DNA from: Heliocidaris tuberculata | Lineage: Eukaryota; Echinodermata; Echinoidea; Camarodonta; Echinometridae | Assembly: GCA_025618425.1 (NCBI GenBank) | Contig: CM046844.1 | Location: 12,078,058 to 12,142,057, forward strand | Length of the DNA: 64,000 nt | Direction of reading: 5' to 3' | In this document: positions 47,901 through 57,866 of the stretch, one piece after another | How the letters are laid out: each line of letters begins with the position of its first letter | Position numbering within the stretch: position 1 is the first letter of the stretch | Notes under the pieces: generated by a model | The model's database searches: none | Told to the model about the DNA's origin: nothing | The model's input: only the letters and a program-made list of their open reading frames with translations | Position numbers and translations under genes: made by a program

Positions 47901-50900
47901 CATTTTGAAAAAAAAGTGACATCTTAGTCATTTTGTGTGTTAGAGCGATTGGGGGAGTTGTCCACAGCTACATCACAATGACATTACCTATTCTGCCAAT
48001 TTGAAATTCCCATATGCATAGTGATTACAACTTTCAAAAATTCATAACTTTCTTATTGATTGTCCGATTTTGTTCAAACTTTCACCAATCTGCTTCTCTG
48101 ATTTTTCCTCTTTCTTTCAAAGCAACGTGCTATTAAGGTTTATGTTGGAAACATGTGCCTATTTCGTCATGAAAATTGAGGAAGGAAATTGTGAGAAATC
48201 TCAAAATTTTCCTAATTTTTTCTTCCTTGATTTTACTTCCTTGATTTTACTGCTTCTACTCAGGTCAAATTTACATGTACATGTAGTACATATGAAAGTT
48301 CAATTCTCCTTCATAAGAAAATTTTACACCGAGAGAGACATTAAGACCTTACCTAAATGAAGCTGTGGTAATAGGGTACTTGTTGATTTTGAAAGGTTTC
48401 ACTGTGACTTTTCGCTGGACGCTCTCTCCGTCCTTGCCGTTCGATTTCGATGACCCCATCATGAACTTTCCTCCAGGTAATGCAACCATCTCCTCATACT
48501 TATCATACACAGGATCTACAGGGGAGAATACAATTACAGGTACATGTAAAGGGGGAGTATGTAAATTAGAAAATATGTTCATAATAACTATCCCCACTTT
48601 CACACAGCCTGACACAGGGGTAAAATTCAGCTATTTAAAGCTGATTAGTTTAAAAAGCTTTAAACTAATCAGCTTTAAAGTTTATACATGTATGATAACA
48701 TTCACACAGAGTAAATTTCGATGAGATCGTTAGAGATTCACTGCTGATTAAATGCGCAGTAGGGCCATTGCGCATAATAATAGCAGGTCATGTCAATCAA
48801 AGCACGCACCCGGTCTTAGCTCCGCCCAGTTAAAGACGTCCGTTCACACACAAAATCTCTTGCCTCCTCCATACGAACTTCATATCTGTAGGCTGCTCTG
48901 ACCGGTCTTTAGATAGCGAGTTCGTATCTGTCAGAACATCGTATAGTTCGATGCTCACACAGGGAAAATTCGCTTTAGAGCTGATTAGTTAATCAGCTTT
49001 AAACTAGTCAGCTTTCCATACGATGAATTTTACTCTCGTGTAAACGTACATGTATGTCAAATTCATACTGCTACACGAATGTACTCCTAAGATACATGTA
49101 TATATTTAGACTCATGCATCATTCTTGTTTGCATCTCTTTGACCTGTTTCATGTCTTAACTATAAAGGCATCTTTTCTTTATCTAATATTTCTCAGGGGA
49201 AAATAAATGTGATTAAATTTTGTGTGAGTCTATCTTAATATGCTTTTTAAAAATTTTGATGAGGTTGTATTGATAGTCCTAAATAAGTCTCAACTTACAT
49301 GTACCTTGGAGAAAACTTAACTCATTTTTCCCTTTTGTCTATGTTGTCTCTCTCTCTCTCTCTCTCTCTACATTTATCTACATGTATCTTTCAATCTATC
49401 TTTCTACCTCTTTCTCCCTTTTCTTTTCATATCAAATATTAAAGATCAACATACTTTTATGTATATATTGTGTTTTTCCCCCTTTTGTTTATTTACTCTG
49501 TAGGCATATCATTGTGCTAACTACATGTATAATCAGTTCAAACATATTCTATATGTGTTTTTCTAACTGGTGAATAAATGAACTTACAGGGTAAATTGGA
49601 ACTTGAACTCCTTACCCTCAAGTATCCTTTTTCATGCATACACATCTTACATTGATTTCTCTCTCTCTCTCTCTCTCTCCCTCCACCTACTCTTTCTTTT
49701 TCCCTTATCCCCCTCCCCCCCCCCCCCTCTCCTTTCTCCATTCATACAAAGTTTTAAATATAATTTTGCAAGTGCTATATCAAAGCTGGATGAGATTTCC
49801 CAGTTACACTTTTTACACTTTTACAATTTCCCAGTACACATAGGTATTTTTTTTTTTTTAAACAATTTTATTGTAGTATGGGTTTGAGTCACTTTGCAAG
49901 TTCAGGTGATTGTACTTTTAATCTGTAGAGTCTAGAACACTTGCTATCAACTTTGGTCCGAAGCAAGAAGTCATGTACAACTGTGTTAGCTTTGTCTCCT
50001 TGCAACTTTGATTTTAAGAAGATTGTACACACAATAGCCACTACTGTGGCGAAAGTTTGTCACCAACAAGTAAAGATACACATCAATGACAGCACCCACT
50101 CATGCCCAGTCATATGAACAGATTAAGAATAAGATCGCAAAAACAGAAATCATTGAAGGAGAAATAATCTCACCATCTAAGCTGCATTATTTTCAACCCA
50201 GGTAAGGAGATTTAGGCTAGGGATATTGTAAATTTCTTTTGTCCTGTTCCATTCTACATGTACATGTACCATAGACAGTGAGACGTGGCCTAACACCATT
50301 GGTCTTCTATACACACTACTCACACGTGTAATGACTAAGGAGGGTCATGGATATGTGTATGATTTTGCTCCTTGTACAATGTACAAATATCTGTGCATAC
50401 ATGTACAAAAATCTCTAATTATGAAAAAGGCTAGTAGGCTACCAACAAATTTCTTGGTTAGGCCTACATGTATATATAGACACAAATGTTTAAAATGATA
50501 TGTACATGTACATGAAACACTAAACATTTATTTAAAAAAAAACAGACTGTACATGTATTTCCCTCAACGAAATAATGGAATTATCCAAATTGAAAATCTT
50601 TTAACAAAAAAAAACTACTGGACTGATTTGAACGATTGATTAAAAAAATGCTATCCGTTAGCAAAGGATTGCAGTTCTCCAGCAAATGGAATAAGTCAAT
50701 AAAGAAGAAGAAGATACATGTACATGTAGGTGAAAATAATGTAGACCTACATGTACCTAGGAAAAAACTACAGTAAAACCATATACTTAAATGCGAAATG
50801 AAACTTCCAAAAAATGTTAATAACATCCATTTTCACAATTAGTACAAAAAATTTGCAGTAGGGTCTACAATACTTTCGGGAATCATGATCACCAAAAAAA

Positions 50901-53373
50901 ATTGAGGAAAATTTCACGTTTTTGATTTTACATTACACTTACAGTCTGCTAGCCAAGGCAAAAACAAAAACAAAAACAACACAAAGGCAAAGTTAACTGG
51001 CAAAAAAATCATGTAGAGTCTAGGGGGTCGTTTCATCAAACCGTCATAACGACAAGGTCAGCGACATTTCAACACTGTCGCTCAACTTGTCCGCTAAGTG
51101 TTTCACAAAGCCGTCTTTGCGAAGATCAGCGACAACTTCCCTGACAAGTGACTTGTCGATACTCCAGACCTGTCATATCTTTTTAGAACGCCATCACAAG
51201 CCAGCTTTTAGTTAGTCTATGGCCTGCGAAAAAATAAGAAATGTAAATTAAGAGAACATTTATTTCCTGATCTCCAAGCACTATCCTTTATCATTCCTTT
51301 ATCAAATAGTGTTACTAATGTTCGTATTGTAATATTGTACAGACGGACAATATGTTCTTATGGCTTCTTGACCCCCTAACAAGTAAATGATATTAATATG
51401 AAAAATACCCACATTCGTCTACCATAAAATCAGCATCGAAAACGGAACAGTCTGTATATACAGACCCATGTGAACGACGACAATTTATCATGTATGTATT
51501 TTCCCTATATTTTCCCTTTTCACCCAATGCTTTGATATGAATAATATTATACAGTGTATGTATCTTTTAATGAATGAATATTAAAAATATGGCCATAAAA
51601 TATCTAAATTTAATCATTTTCTCTAAAGTGAACACGATTTGGGTCTTCTTTCCATAATTAGTCAATTACGGTATCCTCTTACTTACAAATCTAGATTCGC
51701 ACATCACAAAAGCCTCCTCTAGTTTTCTCAATTTTATAAATTCTAAGATGCCATAAGTAACACATCTTTTCATGTAAACGGGATGTTTGTATCACCATCA
51801 TTAATCTTCGCTGCCATTTTTGACATTTTGGAATAGTTTGGAAAAAACTGAGCCTCAAAGTCTGGCTGGGTAATTGACGATAATTCCAATGGACTGTGAT
51901 ATAGATTATGTTTTTTCGCCGATGAGCATCGATATCACCGAGTTGTCGTTTATCATGTCTTCGTGAAACAGTTTATCAGGTCCATGACATTTCCGTAGAT
52001 CGCCGACAACAGTTATGACTGTCATGGAGTTGATTTGATGAAACGACCCCTAGAACTCTGAAGTATAAATTACATGTTTCATTTTGTTTTGTTTCTGTAT
52101 AATAGACCTACTAATAAATACATGTGTAATCTAGTCTGCTCTTGACCAAATCAATATCTATTGTTCTGTTTTTAACAAATAAAGACGAATACCAAATAAT
52201 ATAATATATAATATAATAATTATAATATAATAACTTGGACCCTGAATTACCTGAAAAAGGAGCATTACAAGGAATAAAACAGTCAAATTGGTAAGTGAAC
52301 AGATTTGTTAAAGTATAGAGCCTAGGCCTACATTGTAATCTGTTCAGTTTATAAAAATATATGAAAAAATAAAAATAGTCTAGATCTACTGTACACACAT
52401 TTTTCCAACTACATACCGGCTACACGTCGGCGTGTAGTCAGTTTGCACAGCAGAGTGATAGGAGCGTTTCTGTCTCTAAGTGAATAGCCGACCATGTCAC
52501 TCAAAATAAGAAGAGGCTAATGAACGTCGAGAGACAGAATAAGAATTTTTCGGTCTAGACTAACTCCAGCCCAAGGAGCACAGCCGCCGTTAGACCGAAA
52601 ATTCTGTCTCTCGTTCGTTAGCTCTTCACTTAAGAGACAGAAACGGTCGTATCACTCTGCTGAGTGCTGTGCAAACCGAATACACATTGACTTACACACT
52701 AATAACAGTTTGAATACAGCTGCAAGATTTTCAAACGGAGAATACCTTGGACCCTGAATTACCTGAAAAAGGAGCTTTAAACGGATTCTTCAGTCAAATT
52801 GGTAAGTTGAACCGATAAGACCTAACCAATTCAATAATAATATTTAGATCTAGATCACTCACACTAATGCGAGGTTAATATATCTAGATCTATGGATCTA
52901 GATCTAGATACCTACTGACTGTAGATCTATATGAGGAAAAGTCAAATTAGGTAGTGTAATTGTAGGTGGTGTAAAACTGAAAAGGCATGCTTTTAATATT
53001 AGAACAATTTAATTTGAAACCTACATGTAGGTCTATTATAGGTTGCCTAGGGGGGTGGAAGAGCACCTCCCTGCCTTAGACATCCAAATTCCAAGTCCTC
53101 CACAGCTCAGTGCACAGCCGCCAGCCCGAGGCTGAGCCTGAGCTGTGAGTGTGTGACTGTGTCTGTGAGACGTGTTGTCTGTTGGGCCGAGCCCGATGAA
53201 CACCCGAGCGGCAACTAGCTCTGTTCTCTGCCGACGCATCAGGGCACTAAACAAAGTAGGTTTCGTTAGAACTTACCAGCTGGAACTTCGTCTTTAGATA
53301 AGGCATCAGATAGTGATACGAGCACCAAAACAGCAAAGCTCAAGTTAATGGTCAACATGGTAACGGTCCCCAT
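38743..53373 (-). CDS. SUMF2: Sulfatase-modifying factor 2-like (FGE paralogue), 9 coding exons, 376 aa
   Basis: Joined in transcript order: 53373-53277, 48515-48353, 44786-44672, 44349-44305, 43715-43565, 42973-42918, 40697-40613, 40463-40274, 38971-38743; 1131 nt, frame kept at all eight GT-AG junctions. An in-frame TAA precedes the ATG. Residues 1-24 or so form a signal peptide ([15 protein letters not shown] core). The FGE-sulfatase fold follows: [52 protein letters not shown] (244-251), [12 protein letters not shown] (279-290), SDNLGFRCA. The two active-site cysteines of SUMF1 (in the GGSYxC motif and five residues on) are Asp286 and Lys291 here, so it should not make formylglycine itself. 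SUMF2 family members bind sulfatases and SUMF1 in the ER lumen. A Lys-rich ~65-residue tail ends RNEL, fitting the KDEL-type retention pattern. It is about 75 residues longer than human SUMF2. Confidence 0.92.
39399..40178. mobile_element. Pearl/HINE-like element, family B, copy 1 (SUMF2 intron 8)
   Basis: Starts ACAAGATGAATG and carries tandem units of about 156 bp (GGTGATACATACTA near 39870 and 40027). Next comes a GGACGGACGGACAG-type run (40103-40130) and an end hairpin TGCCTCCGGCACCACCTTTG/GGTGGGCGGAGGCA (40144-40176). Inverse in layout to the family A copy at 23121. Same family as 40718-42427. Confidence 0.65.
40274..40463 (-). CDS. SUMF2: SUMF2 exon 8 ([12 protein letters not shown] region)
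   Basis: Encodes [20 protein letters not shown], an acidic insert [14 protein letters not shown], then [12 protein letters not shown] and NHAARVTT plus a split Arg. No cysteine occurs where SUMF1 has its active-site pair. The donor (GTTTGG) is weak. Confidence 0.92.
40613..40697 (-). CDS. SUMF2: SUMF2 exon 7
   Basis: Encodes [20 protein letters not shown] then AFPAQNDY plus a split Asp. Matches GKFP...DGxxGxxPVxAFPxQNxY. The acceptor lies only 20 bp from the end of a pearl/HINE-like element. Confidence 0.92.
40718..42427. mobile_element. Pearl/HINE-like element, family B, copy 2 (SUMF2 intron 6)
   Basis: Same ends as copy 1 (AACAAGATGAATG start; CATAATGCCTCCG and GGCAGAGGCATAA end), but with about nine tandem units of roughly 157 bp. 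GGTGATACATACTA-type phrases recur near 41047, 41197, 41353, 41510, 41661, 41819, 41977, 42135 and 42291. The GGAC run before the hairpin is short (42365-42379). Confidence 0.65.
42918..42973 (-). CDS. SUMF2: SUMF2 exon 6
   Basis: Encodes [18 protein letters not shown] after a split Gly. YPWGN and NxWQ are fold landmarks. Acceptor CTTGCAG, donor GTAAAA. Confidence 0.92.
43355..43430 (-). pseudogene. Duplicated, frame-broken partial copy of SUMF2 exon 5
   Basis: Reads [18 protein letters not shown] and keeps a GTGAGT donor, but GGGGATCGGGAAG of the true exon is GGGGCTCTGGAAG-like here with one base fewer. Splicing to exon 6 would therefore shift the frame. The CTGTCAG before it is exon sequence carried along in the duplication, not evidence of an ancestral acceptor. 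Offset to the true exon is 206 bp. Confidence 0.8.
43565..43715 (-). CDS. SUMF2: SUMF2 exon 5 ([13 protein letters not shown])
   Basis: Encodes [20 protein letters not shown], then [20 protein letters not shown] and [10 protein letters not shown] plus a split Gly. Its 3' part and the start of the following intron are duplicated about 206 bp downstream (43360-43429), where the copy is frame-disrupted. Confidence 0.93.
43870..44097. mobile_element. Non-autonomous element, TTTAAAGGGTACCAATCACC family, copy 2 (inverted)
   Basis: Complement of 29431-29660. GCGAGCGCGTACGGGTGCGT, then GAGTAGTCTACTCACGAGTC and the end GGTGATTGGTACCCTTTAA all match. In SUMF2 intron 4. Confidence 0.65.
44305..44349 (-). 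CDS. SUMF2: SUMF2 exon 4
   Basis: Encodes [15 protein letters not shown], phase 0 at both ends. Matches the WWxPVxxAxWRQP segment. Confidence 0.9.
44672..44786 (-). CDS. SUMF2: SUMF2 exon 3
   Basis: Encodes [20 protein letters not shown], then [18 protein letters not shown]. The YxTxAExxxWSFxF pattern is typical of SUMF2. Acceptor TTCTAG, donor GTAAGT. Confidence 0.92.
44945..45208. repeat. Cluster of TATTCATAAGGACC-type palindromic repeats
   Basis: Variants of (T/C)ATAAGGACC(G/A)CTATTCATAA occur at least six times in both orientations between 44957 and 45195, with spacers containing TGAATA and GTCCTTATGAATAG. In SUMF2 intron 2. Confidence 0.65.
46039..46247. mobile_element. MITE, GGCCCGAATTCACG family
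   Basis: Ends GGCCCGAATTCACG and GTGAATTCGGGCC are inverted. TAT flanks both sides, a possible 3-bp duplication. The interior carries ACCATGGT palindromes. It interrupts a stretch repeating the phrases CAGTCTCATG and CTGCAAGACCAACA (45870-46265). Confidence 0.65.
47214..47378. mobile_element. MITE, GGGCCC-TTTTGCATAAAACTTT type
   Basis: Ends GGGCCCTGGTGCCTAAAACT and AGTTTTATGC-type inverse near 47360-47378. Pairing continues through TTAATGGTAACT/AGTTACCGTTAA. Confidence 0.65.
47569..48139. mobile_element. Non-autonomous element, TTAAAGGGCAATCC family, copy 2
   Basis: Nearly co-linear with 6521-7102. The left 130 bp are especially close. Lacks the (GCTTCTCT)n expansion. In SUMF2 intron 2. Confidence 0.65.
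48353..48515 (-). CDS. SUMF2: SUMF2 exon 2
   Basis: Encodes [20 protein letters not shown], then [20 protein letters not shown] and [13 protein letters not shown]. This is the characteristic first segment of the FGE fold. Acceptor CCTGTAG, donor GTAAGG. Confidence 0.92.
48600..49046. repeat. Inverted-repeat cluster with AGCTGATTAGTTTAAA motifs
   Basis: 48638-48677 is a near-perfect palindrome (AAAGCTGATTAGTTTAAA, AAGC, TTTAAACTAATCAGCTTT). 48980-49015 contains a second version (GAGCTGATTAGTTAATCAGC). Outer phrases GTAAAATTCA near 48620 and GAATTTTAC near 49023 are inverted, suggesting one decayed element. In SUMF2 intron 1. Confidence 0.55.
51016..52058. mobile_element. Inverted-repeat element (AGGGGTCGTTTCATCAAA) in SUMF2 intron 1
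   Basis: The left end AGAGTCTAGGGGGTCGTTTC and ATCAAA is the complement, with one indel, of the right end TTTGATGAAACGACCCCTAG and AACTCT. Subterminal parts share GTCATAAC and GTGTTTCAC/TTTCACGAAG phrases in inverse. The interior (about 980 bp) has no recognisable transposase. Confidence 0.65.
52232..52556. mobile_element. Partial copy of the CTAGAC hAT-like family
   Basis: CTTGGACCCTGAATTACCTG (interior) at 52233, then a terminal arm GACAGAATAAGAATTTTTCG and GTCTAG ending at 52556. It matches the element at 12673-13456 with losses. In SUMF2 intron 1. Confidence 0.65.
52588..52980. mobile_element. Second partial copy of the CTAGAC hAT-like family
   Basis: Begins TTAGACCGAAAATTCTGTCT and runs through GAGACAGAAACGGTCGTATC, then TACACACTAATAACAGTTTG and CTTGGACCCTGAATTACCTG: the inverse of 13140-13456. 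Ends in AGATCTAGATC-rich sequence. About 30 bp from the previous copy, arms facing each other. Confidence 0.7.
53277..53373 (-). CDS. SUMF2: SUMF2 exon 1 (signal peptide)
   Basis: Encodes [20 protein letters not shown] then [12 protein letters not shown] plus a split Asp. A second Met at position 6 is a possible alternative start. Donor GTAAGT. Confidence 0.85.
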
Positions 53374-53559
53374 CTTTATCTCTGTAAGTAACTGTAAGTC
53401 AGAGATGTTTTCAAGAAATAAGAAGATTTACATCTAAAGTAAGTCGGCAAGTCAGGCCAGAGCAGCTGATCGAACGAAAACTAACCAGGCAGGTACTTCG
53501 CGTGCGGAATAGAAATAGTGTACACGCACACTACTACCTCCGATCCGATCCGCGTATCC

Positions 53560-53930
53560 GGACAACTACCCCCTGGACAATTACCCCCCGGACAACCACC
53601 CCCCGGAAAACCACCCCCTGGACGACTACCCCCCTAGGACAACTACCCCCCAGGACAACTACCCCCCAGGACAATTACCCCCCAGGACAACTACCCCCCC
53701 CCAGGACAATTACCCCCCGGACAACTACCCCCCGAACAACTACCCCCTGGACAGCTATACCCCCGGAAAAATTGTCCTGGGGGTAATTGTCCTGGGGGTA
53801 GTTGTCCTGGGGTAGTTGTCCTGGGGGTAGTTGTCCTGGGGGGTGGATGTCCTAGGGGGGTAGTCGTCCAGGGGGTGGTTTTCCGGGGGGTAGTTGTCCG
53901 GGGGGTAGTTGTCTAGGGGGTAGTTGTCCT
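53560..53930. repeat. Palindromic minisatellite (GGACAACTACCCCC / GGGGGTAGTTGTCC)
   Basis: From 53560 to about 53762, units like GGACAACTACCCCCC (14-18 bp) repeat about a dozen times. From about 53770 to 53930 the complement GGGGGTAGTTGTCCT repeats. The switch is at about 53766 (CCGGAAAAATTGTCC). The whole forms one large inverted repeat of tandem units, starting about 190 bp upstream of the SUMF2 ATG. Confidence 0.9.
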
Positions 53931-53959
53931 AGAATCCCGATCAGGGAGCCGGAGCCAGG

Positions 53960-55010
53960 CCACCATAGGGGTCAACCTACATGTAGCTGGAAAGGAAACC
54001 AATTTTTATGTGCATGAATGTAAAGATCGCATCGTCCGATATAACGAATTGACCGTCTGGCATGTTCTATGTGGTGGGTGTGGCCATGCAGGGGGAGGTC
54101 ACAAAGTGGTCCCCCAAAAAATGAGCTAGATCAGCTGGAAAGGAAACCCTAAGAAACCTATATCAAAAGATTCGCCATAGTCCCGAGGTACATGAATGGA
54201 CAATGCCAGACGTTTTAAGTGGTGGGGGATGCCCGCCAGACGCCCCCAAAGGGGGTCCAAAAATTGAGCTAGATCAGCTGGAAAGGAAACCCGACGAAAC
54301 CAATGGGAAATTGTCCGGCAGAGTCCAAAGATACCCAAATGGCCACTGCCAGACGATTTAAGTGGTGGGGAGTGCTTGCCAGACGCCCCTAAAGTACCCT
54401 AGCCCCCATAATATTGAGCTAGATCAGCTGGAAAGGAAACCCTGAGAAACATATATCAAAAGATTCGCCATAGTTCCAAAATAATGAATGGGCAATGCCA
54501 GACGTTTTAAGTGGTGGGGGATGCCCGCCAGACGCCCCCAAAGGGGGTCCAAAAACTGAGCTAGATCAGCTGGAAAAGAAACCCGATGAAACCAATGGGA
54601 AATTGTTCGCAGAGTCCAAAGATACACAAATGGCCACTGCAAGACGATTTAATTGGTGGGGAGTACTTGCCAGACGCCCCTATAAAGTACCACAACCCCC
54701 AATATTGAGCTAGATCAGCTGGAAGGGAAACCCTAAGAAACCTATATGAAAACATTCGCCATAGTCCAAAGTACACAAATGACCACTACCAGACGATTTA
54801 AGTGGTGGAGAGTGCCTGCCAGACGCCCCTTTGGTAATCCACCCACCATTATTGAGCTAGATCAGCTAGAAAGGAAACGTTATGAAACCTGCGGGAAATT
54901 ACTCGCTAGATTCCAAAGATACACAAATGACCTCTACCTGACGATTTAAGTGCTGGAGATTGACTGTTAGACGTTACTAATATAATATTTTGAGCGAGAT
55001 CGGGTGGAAA
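53960..55010. repeat. Tandem array, ~145-bp units in ~292-bp dimers
   Basis: GAGCTAGATCAGCTGGAAAG or close variants begin near 54123, 54266, 54416, 54558, 54707, 54854 and (degenerate) 54992, spacing 138-150 bp. Odd and even units are more alike than neighbours: one type carries ATCAAAAGATTCGCCATAG, the other CCAATGGGAAATTGT. Unit spacing sums to 291-293 bp per pair. A diverged unit lies at 53976-54122. Short frames reading PADLAQFLDPLWGRLAGIPH in the minus strand are periodic by-products. Confidence 0.85.
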
Positions 55011-55113
55011 CGAAAGTTCGTGAGAACAAAGAAAAAACAAAAACAAACAAACAAATGGGCCTTGTCCAAACTTACATGTCACAGATACTGCCAGAAATTA
55101 TTATGACTATATA

Positions 55114-55580
55114 TCCCCCATATAAAGAATGACACACAAAATATACAAATCAACAGTCACTATTTTTGTTCTTATTCTTTTTTTTTTCTCTTTTTTTTTT
55201 TTTACATATAAATGGGATTCTAGAGTCAATCAAATGCTGTAAAACCGGCAAAATATGGTTGATTCAGTTTACTCCTTTACTCAGTAGTACCTATTAACAA
55301 TGTGGATTGGGGTTTGCGGTGATTGTTAATAAATGTTATATAATTAACATTATTACTTGACTACAATGGAAAAAGCTCCGTTAGGCCAAGTATTGACGTT
55401 ATAAATATATAATATATAATAGACTTATAATTATGGTACATGTTTATAGCAAGCACCAGCAAATGTTTTATTACTTATATAAGCTTTGAATTATAAGATT
55501 CATTGAAAAAATTCTTACTCTTTTTTTTTTTTAAAGCGCTAGCGCAAGCTTTAGTCAAATTTGGGCCGGTTCACTGATTA
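55114..55580. repeat. Left arm of a long inverted repeat
   Basis: Complementary to 63601-64000. Landmarks here are CCCATATAAAGAATGACACA at 55118, ATTATAAGATTCAT near 55492, and AGCGCTAGCGCAAGCTTTAG with TCAAATTTGG at 55536-55565. Arms differ by many substitutions and indels but stay co-linear. Confidence 0.8.
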
Positions 55581-56273
55581 CCCTATCTACAATAGGTAAG
55601 GGACCGTTTTGAGGCCAGTTTCTGTGATTTTTTTTTTTCTGCGAATGGGGAGAGGAGTTTTATATATGAACACAGTAATATTTGTATATATGACATAGTT
55701 TGAAGTTTTATTTGTTCCACTTTCACATCAAACACAATTCAGTTATTAGTATAGCATAATTATAAGCGTCAATTTCAAAACGTACGAGTAAAGAAGTCAA
55801 GTCAAGTACAATGTGCGGTAAATATAGGTGGAAAGTTTAGAGAGATTGGAACGACTGGAAAAAAGAAGATAATGTAAACTTTGAGGAGCCTAAATAAAAA
55901 GCATATATAGCTTGTAAATGATTAGGCTCCAGTTTAGAGTACTTAACATTATTAGTAATTCTAATATGTAATAAAAAGCGAAGCGGAATAGAAATATCAG
56001 ATTCACTAAACGAACAAGGAGAACAAAGATCATAATGTAGAGTTAAGGAAAAGAAAACGACTAAATTTAAGAGACTGAAGAAAAGAAGAAGAAGAAGAAG
56101 AAGAAGAAGAATAGGAAGAAGAAGAAGAAGAAGAAGAAGAAGAAAGAAGCAAAAGAAAAATTGTAAAGGCAGGACAGTGTAACAAGAACAAAGTCTATGC
56201 ACCTGTACGATCCAGCATGACGGGAATATTCATACATACTTACTTAAAAGGTATATAACATCTTAGCTCCAGT

Positions 56274-57866
56274 TTAAGAATTGTTGGAGGAGCTATCAAC
56301 CAGTTCGTTTTTCAGGCGATTCCAGAATTTGGGTCCAGTAAAGTTGATTGTTTTGTTTGCAAAAACGGTGGGAGCTCGGGGGAGGTGGAAATGGTTTGTC
56401 TGTCTAGTTGGGTAGGAATGTACAGCATGTTGGGTTGAAAAATGGGGACGAATCATCCGATAAATTGCTTTTCGAAAGTTCGTATATATGATGGGGAGCC
56501 CCTTGTCTGCGCACCTAACAATTTCACTTGAAATTGACAAGCTTTTCCTTTGGTATTCCTCTAATGACTGACCTCATTTTAATCCTCATATCCTAGAGTG
56601 TAACTGTGCCGAAAATCTGATTAAAATTCGAATAAGAACAATTTCATTTTCACAAGAATAGGCGACGCTGTCATTTTGACACTAAAAAAGGGAAGGTTCC
56701 CTTGTCTGCGCACTCATTCACTTAACACGCAGTTCGGGATATTTTGCATGAAAGGTGGCATTTTCAAGGCATGTGAGTAAAAATGCATAAAATAGACGTT
56801 CTTCACTAGTTTTTTCTCATTTTTTCGCTGATACATATCACTAAAATTGATATGAAGATGATTGTGTTCATTGCGTCTTTTGTGATGTTAGAATCGCGCA
56901 GTTACGCGTATGCACAGACATGGGCACTGCGCAGACATGGGGCACTAAACCATACGTAAATATTCCATGATTGTATACAAGTCAGGTATCTCAAGAATAT
57001 TACAGTTATAGAAAAGGCTCATGTGTATGTGCACGAAATCCAACATTATTTACAATTCTTACAACCCATTTTGTCCATGAGGGTTATAGAGCTATTTCCC
57101 CATGCAAGTACAATTATATAAGATATAGATTAAGGCAGAATAGAACTTGTTTATTACACCTGAGTTACATGACAACACTTTACATAAACAATCAATTTGA
57201 ACTTTCCACGTAACTTATACTGTCTGTATAAACACCCAAAAATTTGAAAGACTGAACGTGGGAAATAATTGATTGTTTATTCTATATGACCTAATAATTA
57301 AGGATGGTATAAAAGAAATTTGTTTTGTTTATGCTATGATGAGCGACAATAATGTTAGCTTTAATCCAGTCATGAGCACACTTTAATTCAGTGTTTACAA
57401 TGTTCAAAAGTGTATCAGGGTTATGGTGAGAGCAAACAAATATTGGAGTCATCGGCAAAGAGAATGTTTGACAAGACTACAGATGAGTTCTGGAGATCGT
57501 TAGTGTACATGAAATAAACAGGAGCGGACCTAACAGAGAGTCTTGAGGGATACCACAAGTAATTGACTGAAGGGTCGATTCCAAAACCATTCATGGTTAT
57601 ATATTGTTTTCTATCTCTAAGCTAGTTCCTGAACCACTCCAACAACAAAATATCATGATTTATAGCATCGAAGGCCTTGAGGAAGTCCGAGAAAATACCT
57701 GCAGTGTGTGACACTGTCTATAGCTCTGGCAATTTAGAAGCGCGTGCATGTATATAGTTGAATGCTTTTTGCGGAAACGAAACTGAGACCCGGAGAGGAC
57801 ATGATTATTATTTTTAAAAACATATATATTGAGTCCAGAATAAACAATTTTTCTAGATTTTTTGCA
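56274..57866 (-). pseudogene. Old LINE reverse transcriptase, C-terminal half, minus strand
   Basis: Non-LTR retrotransposon RT in pieces. Read on the minus strand: GSQFRFRKKHSTIY (57770s), SDFLKAFDAINHDILL (about 57640-57690), a FADDSNI active-site motif (about 57435-57460), LEIPDLYTIM (about 56970), then SYPTRQTNHFHLPRAPTVFA and NFTGPKFWNRL (56274-56430). Many stops and frameshifts. Interrupted at 56498-56943 by an inverted-repeat insertion. The N-terminal RT part continues at 60691-61150 beyond a younger LINE. Motif style is CR1/jockey-like; clade not determined. Confidence 0.8.
56498..56943. mobile_element. Short inverted-repeat insertion in the old LINE
   Basis: GCCCCTTGTCTGCGCAC at 56498 and the inverse GCGCAGACATGGGGC ending 56943. 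CCTTGTCTGCGCAC also occurs inside near 56700. The RT reading (LYTIM ... FRKAIYRMIRPHFS) is broken exactly across this segment, supporting insertion. Confidence 0.55.

Noticed and set aside
53502..53786. Thr/Pro-rich 94-codon frame
   Set aside because: Translation of the minisatellite units.
54126..54776. Repeated minus-strand peptides with PADLAQFLDPLWGRLAG
   Set aside because: Periodic frames over the ~145-bp tandem array; frames break at unit junctions and there is no gene context.
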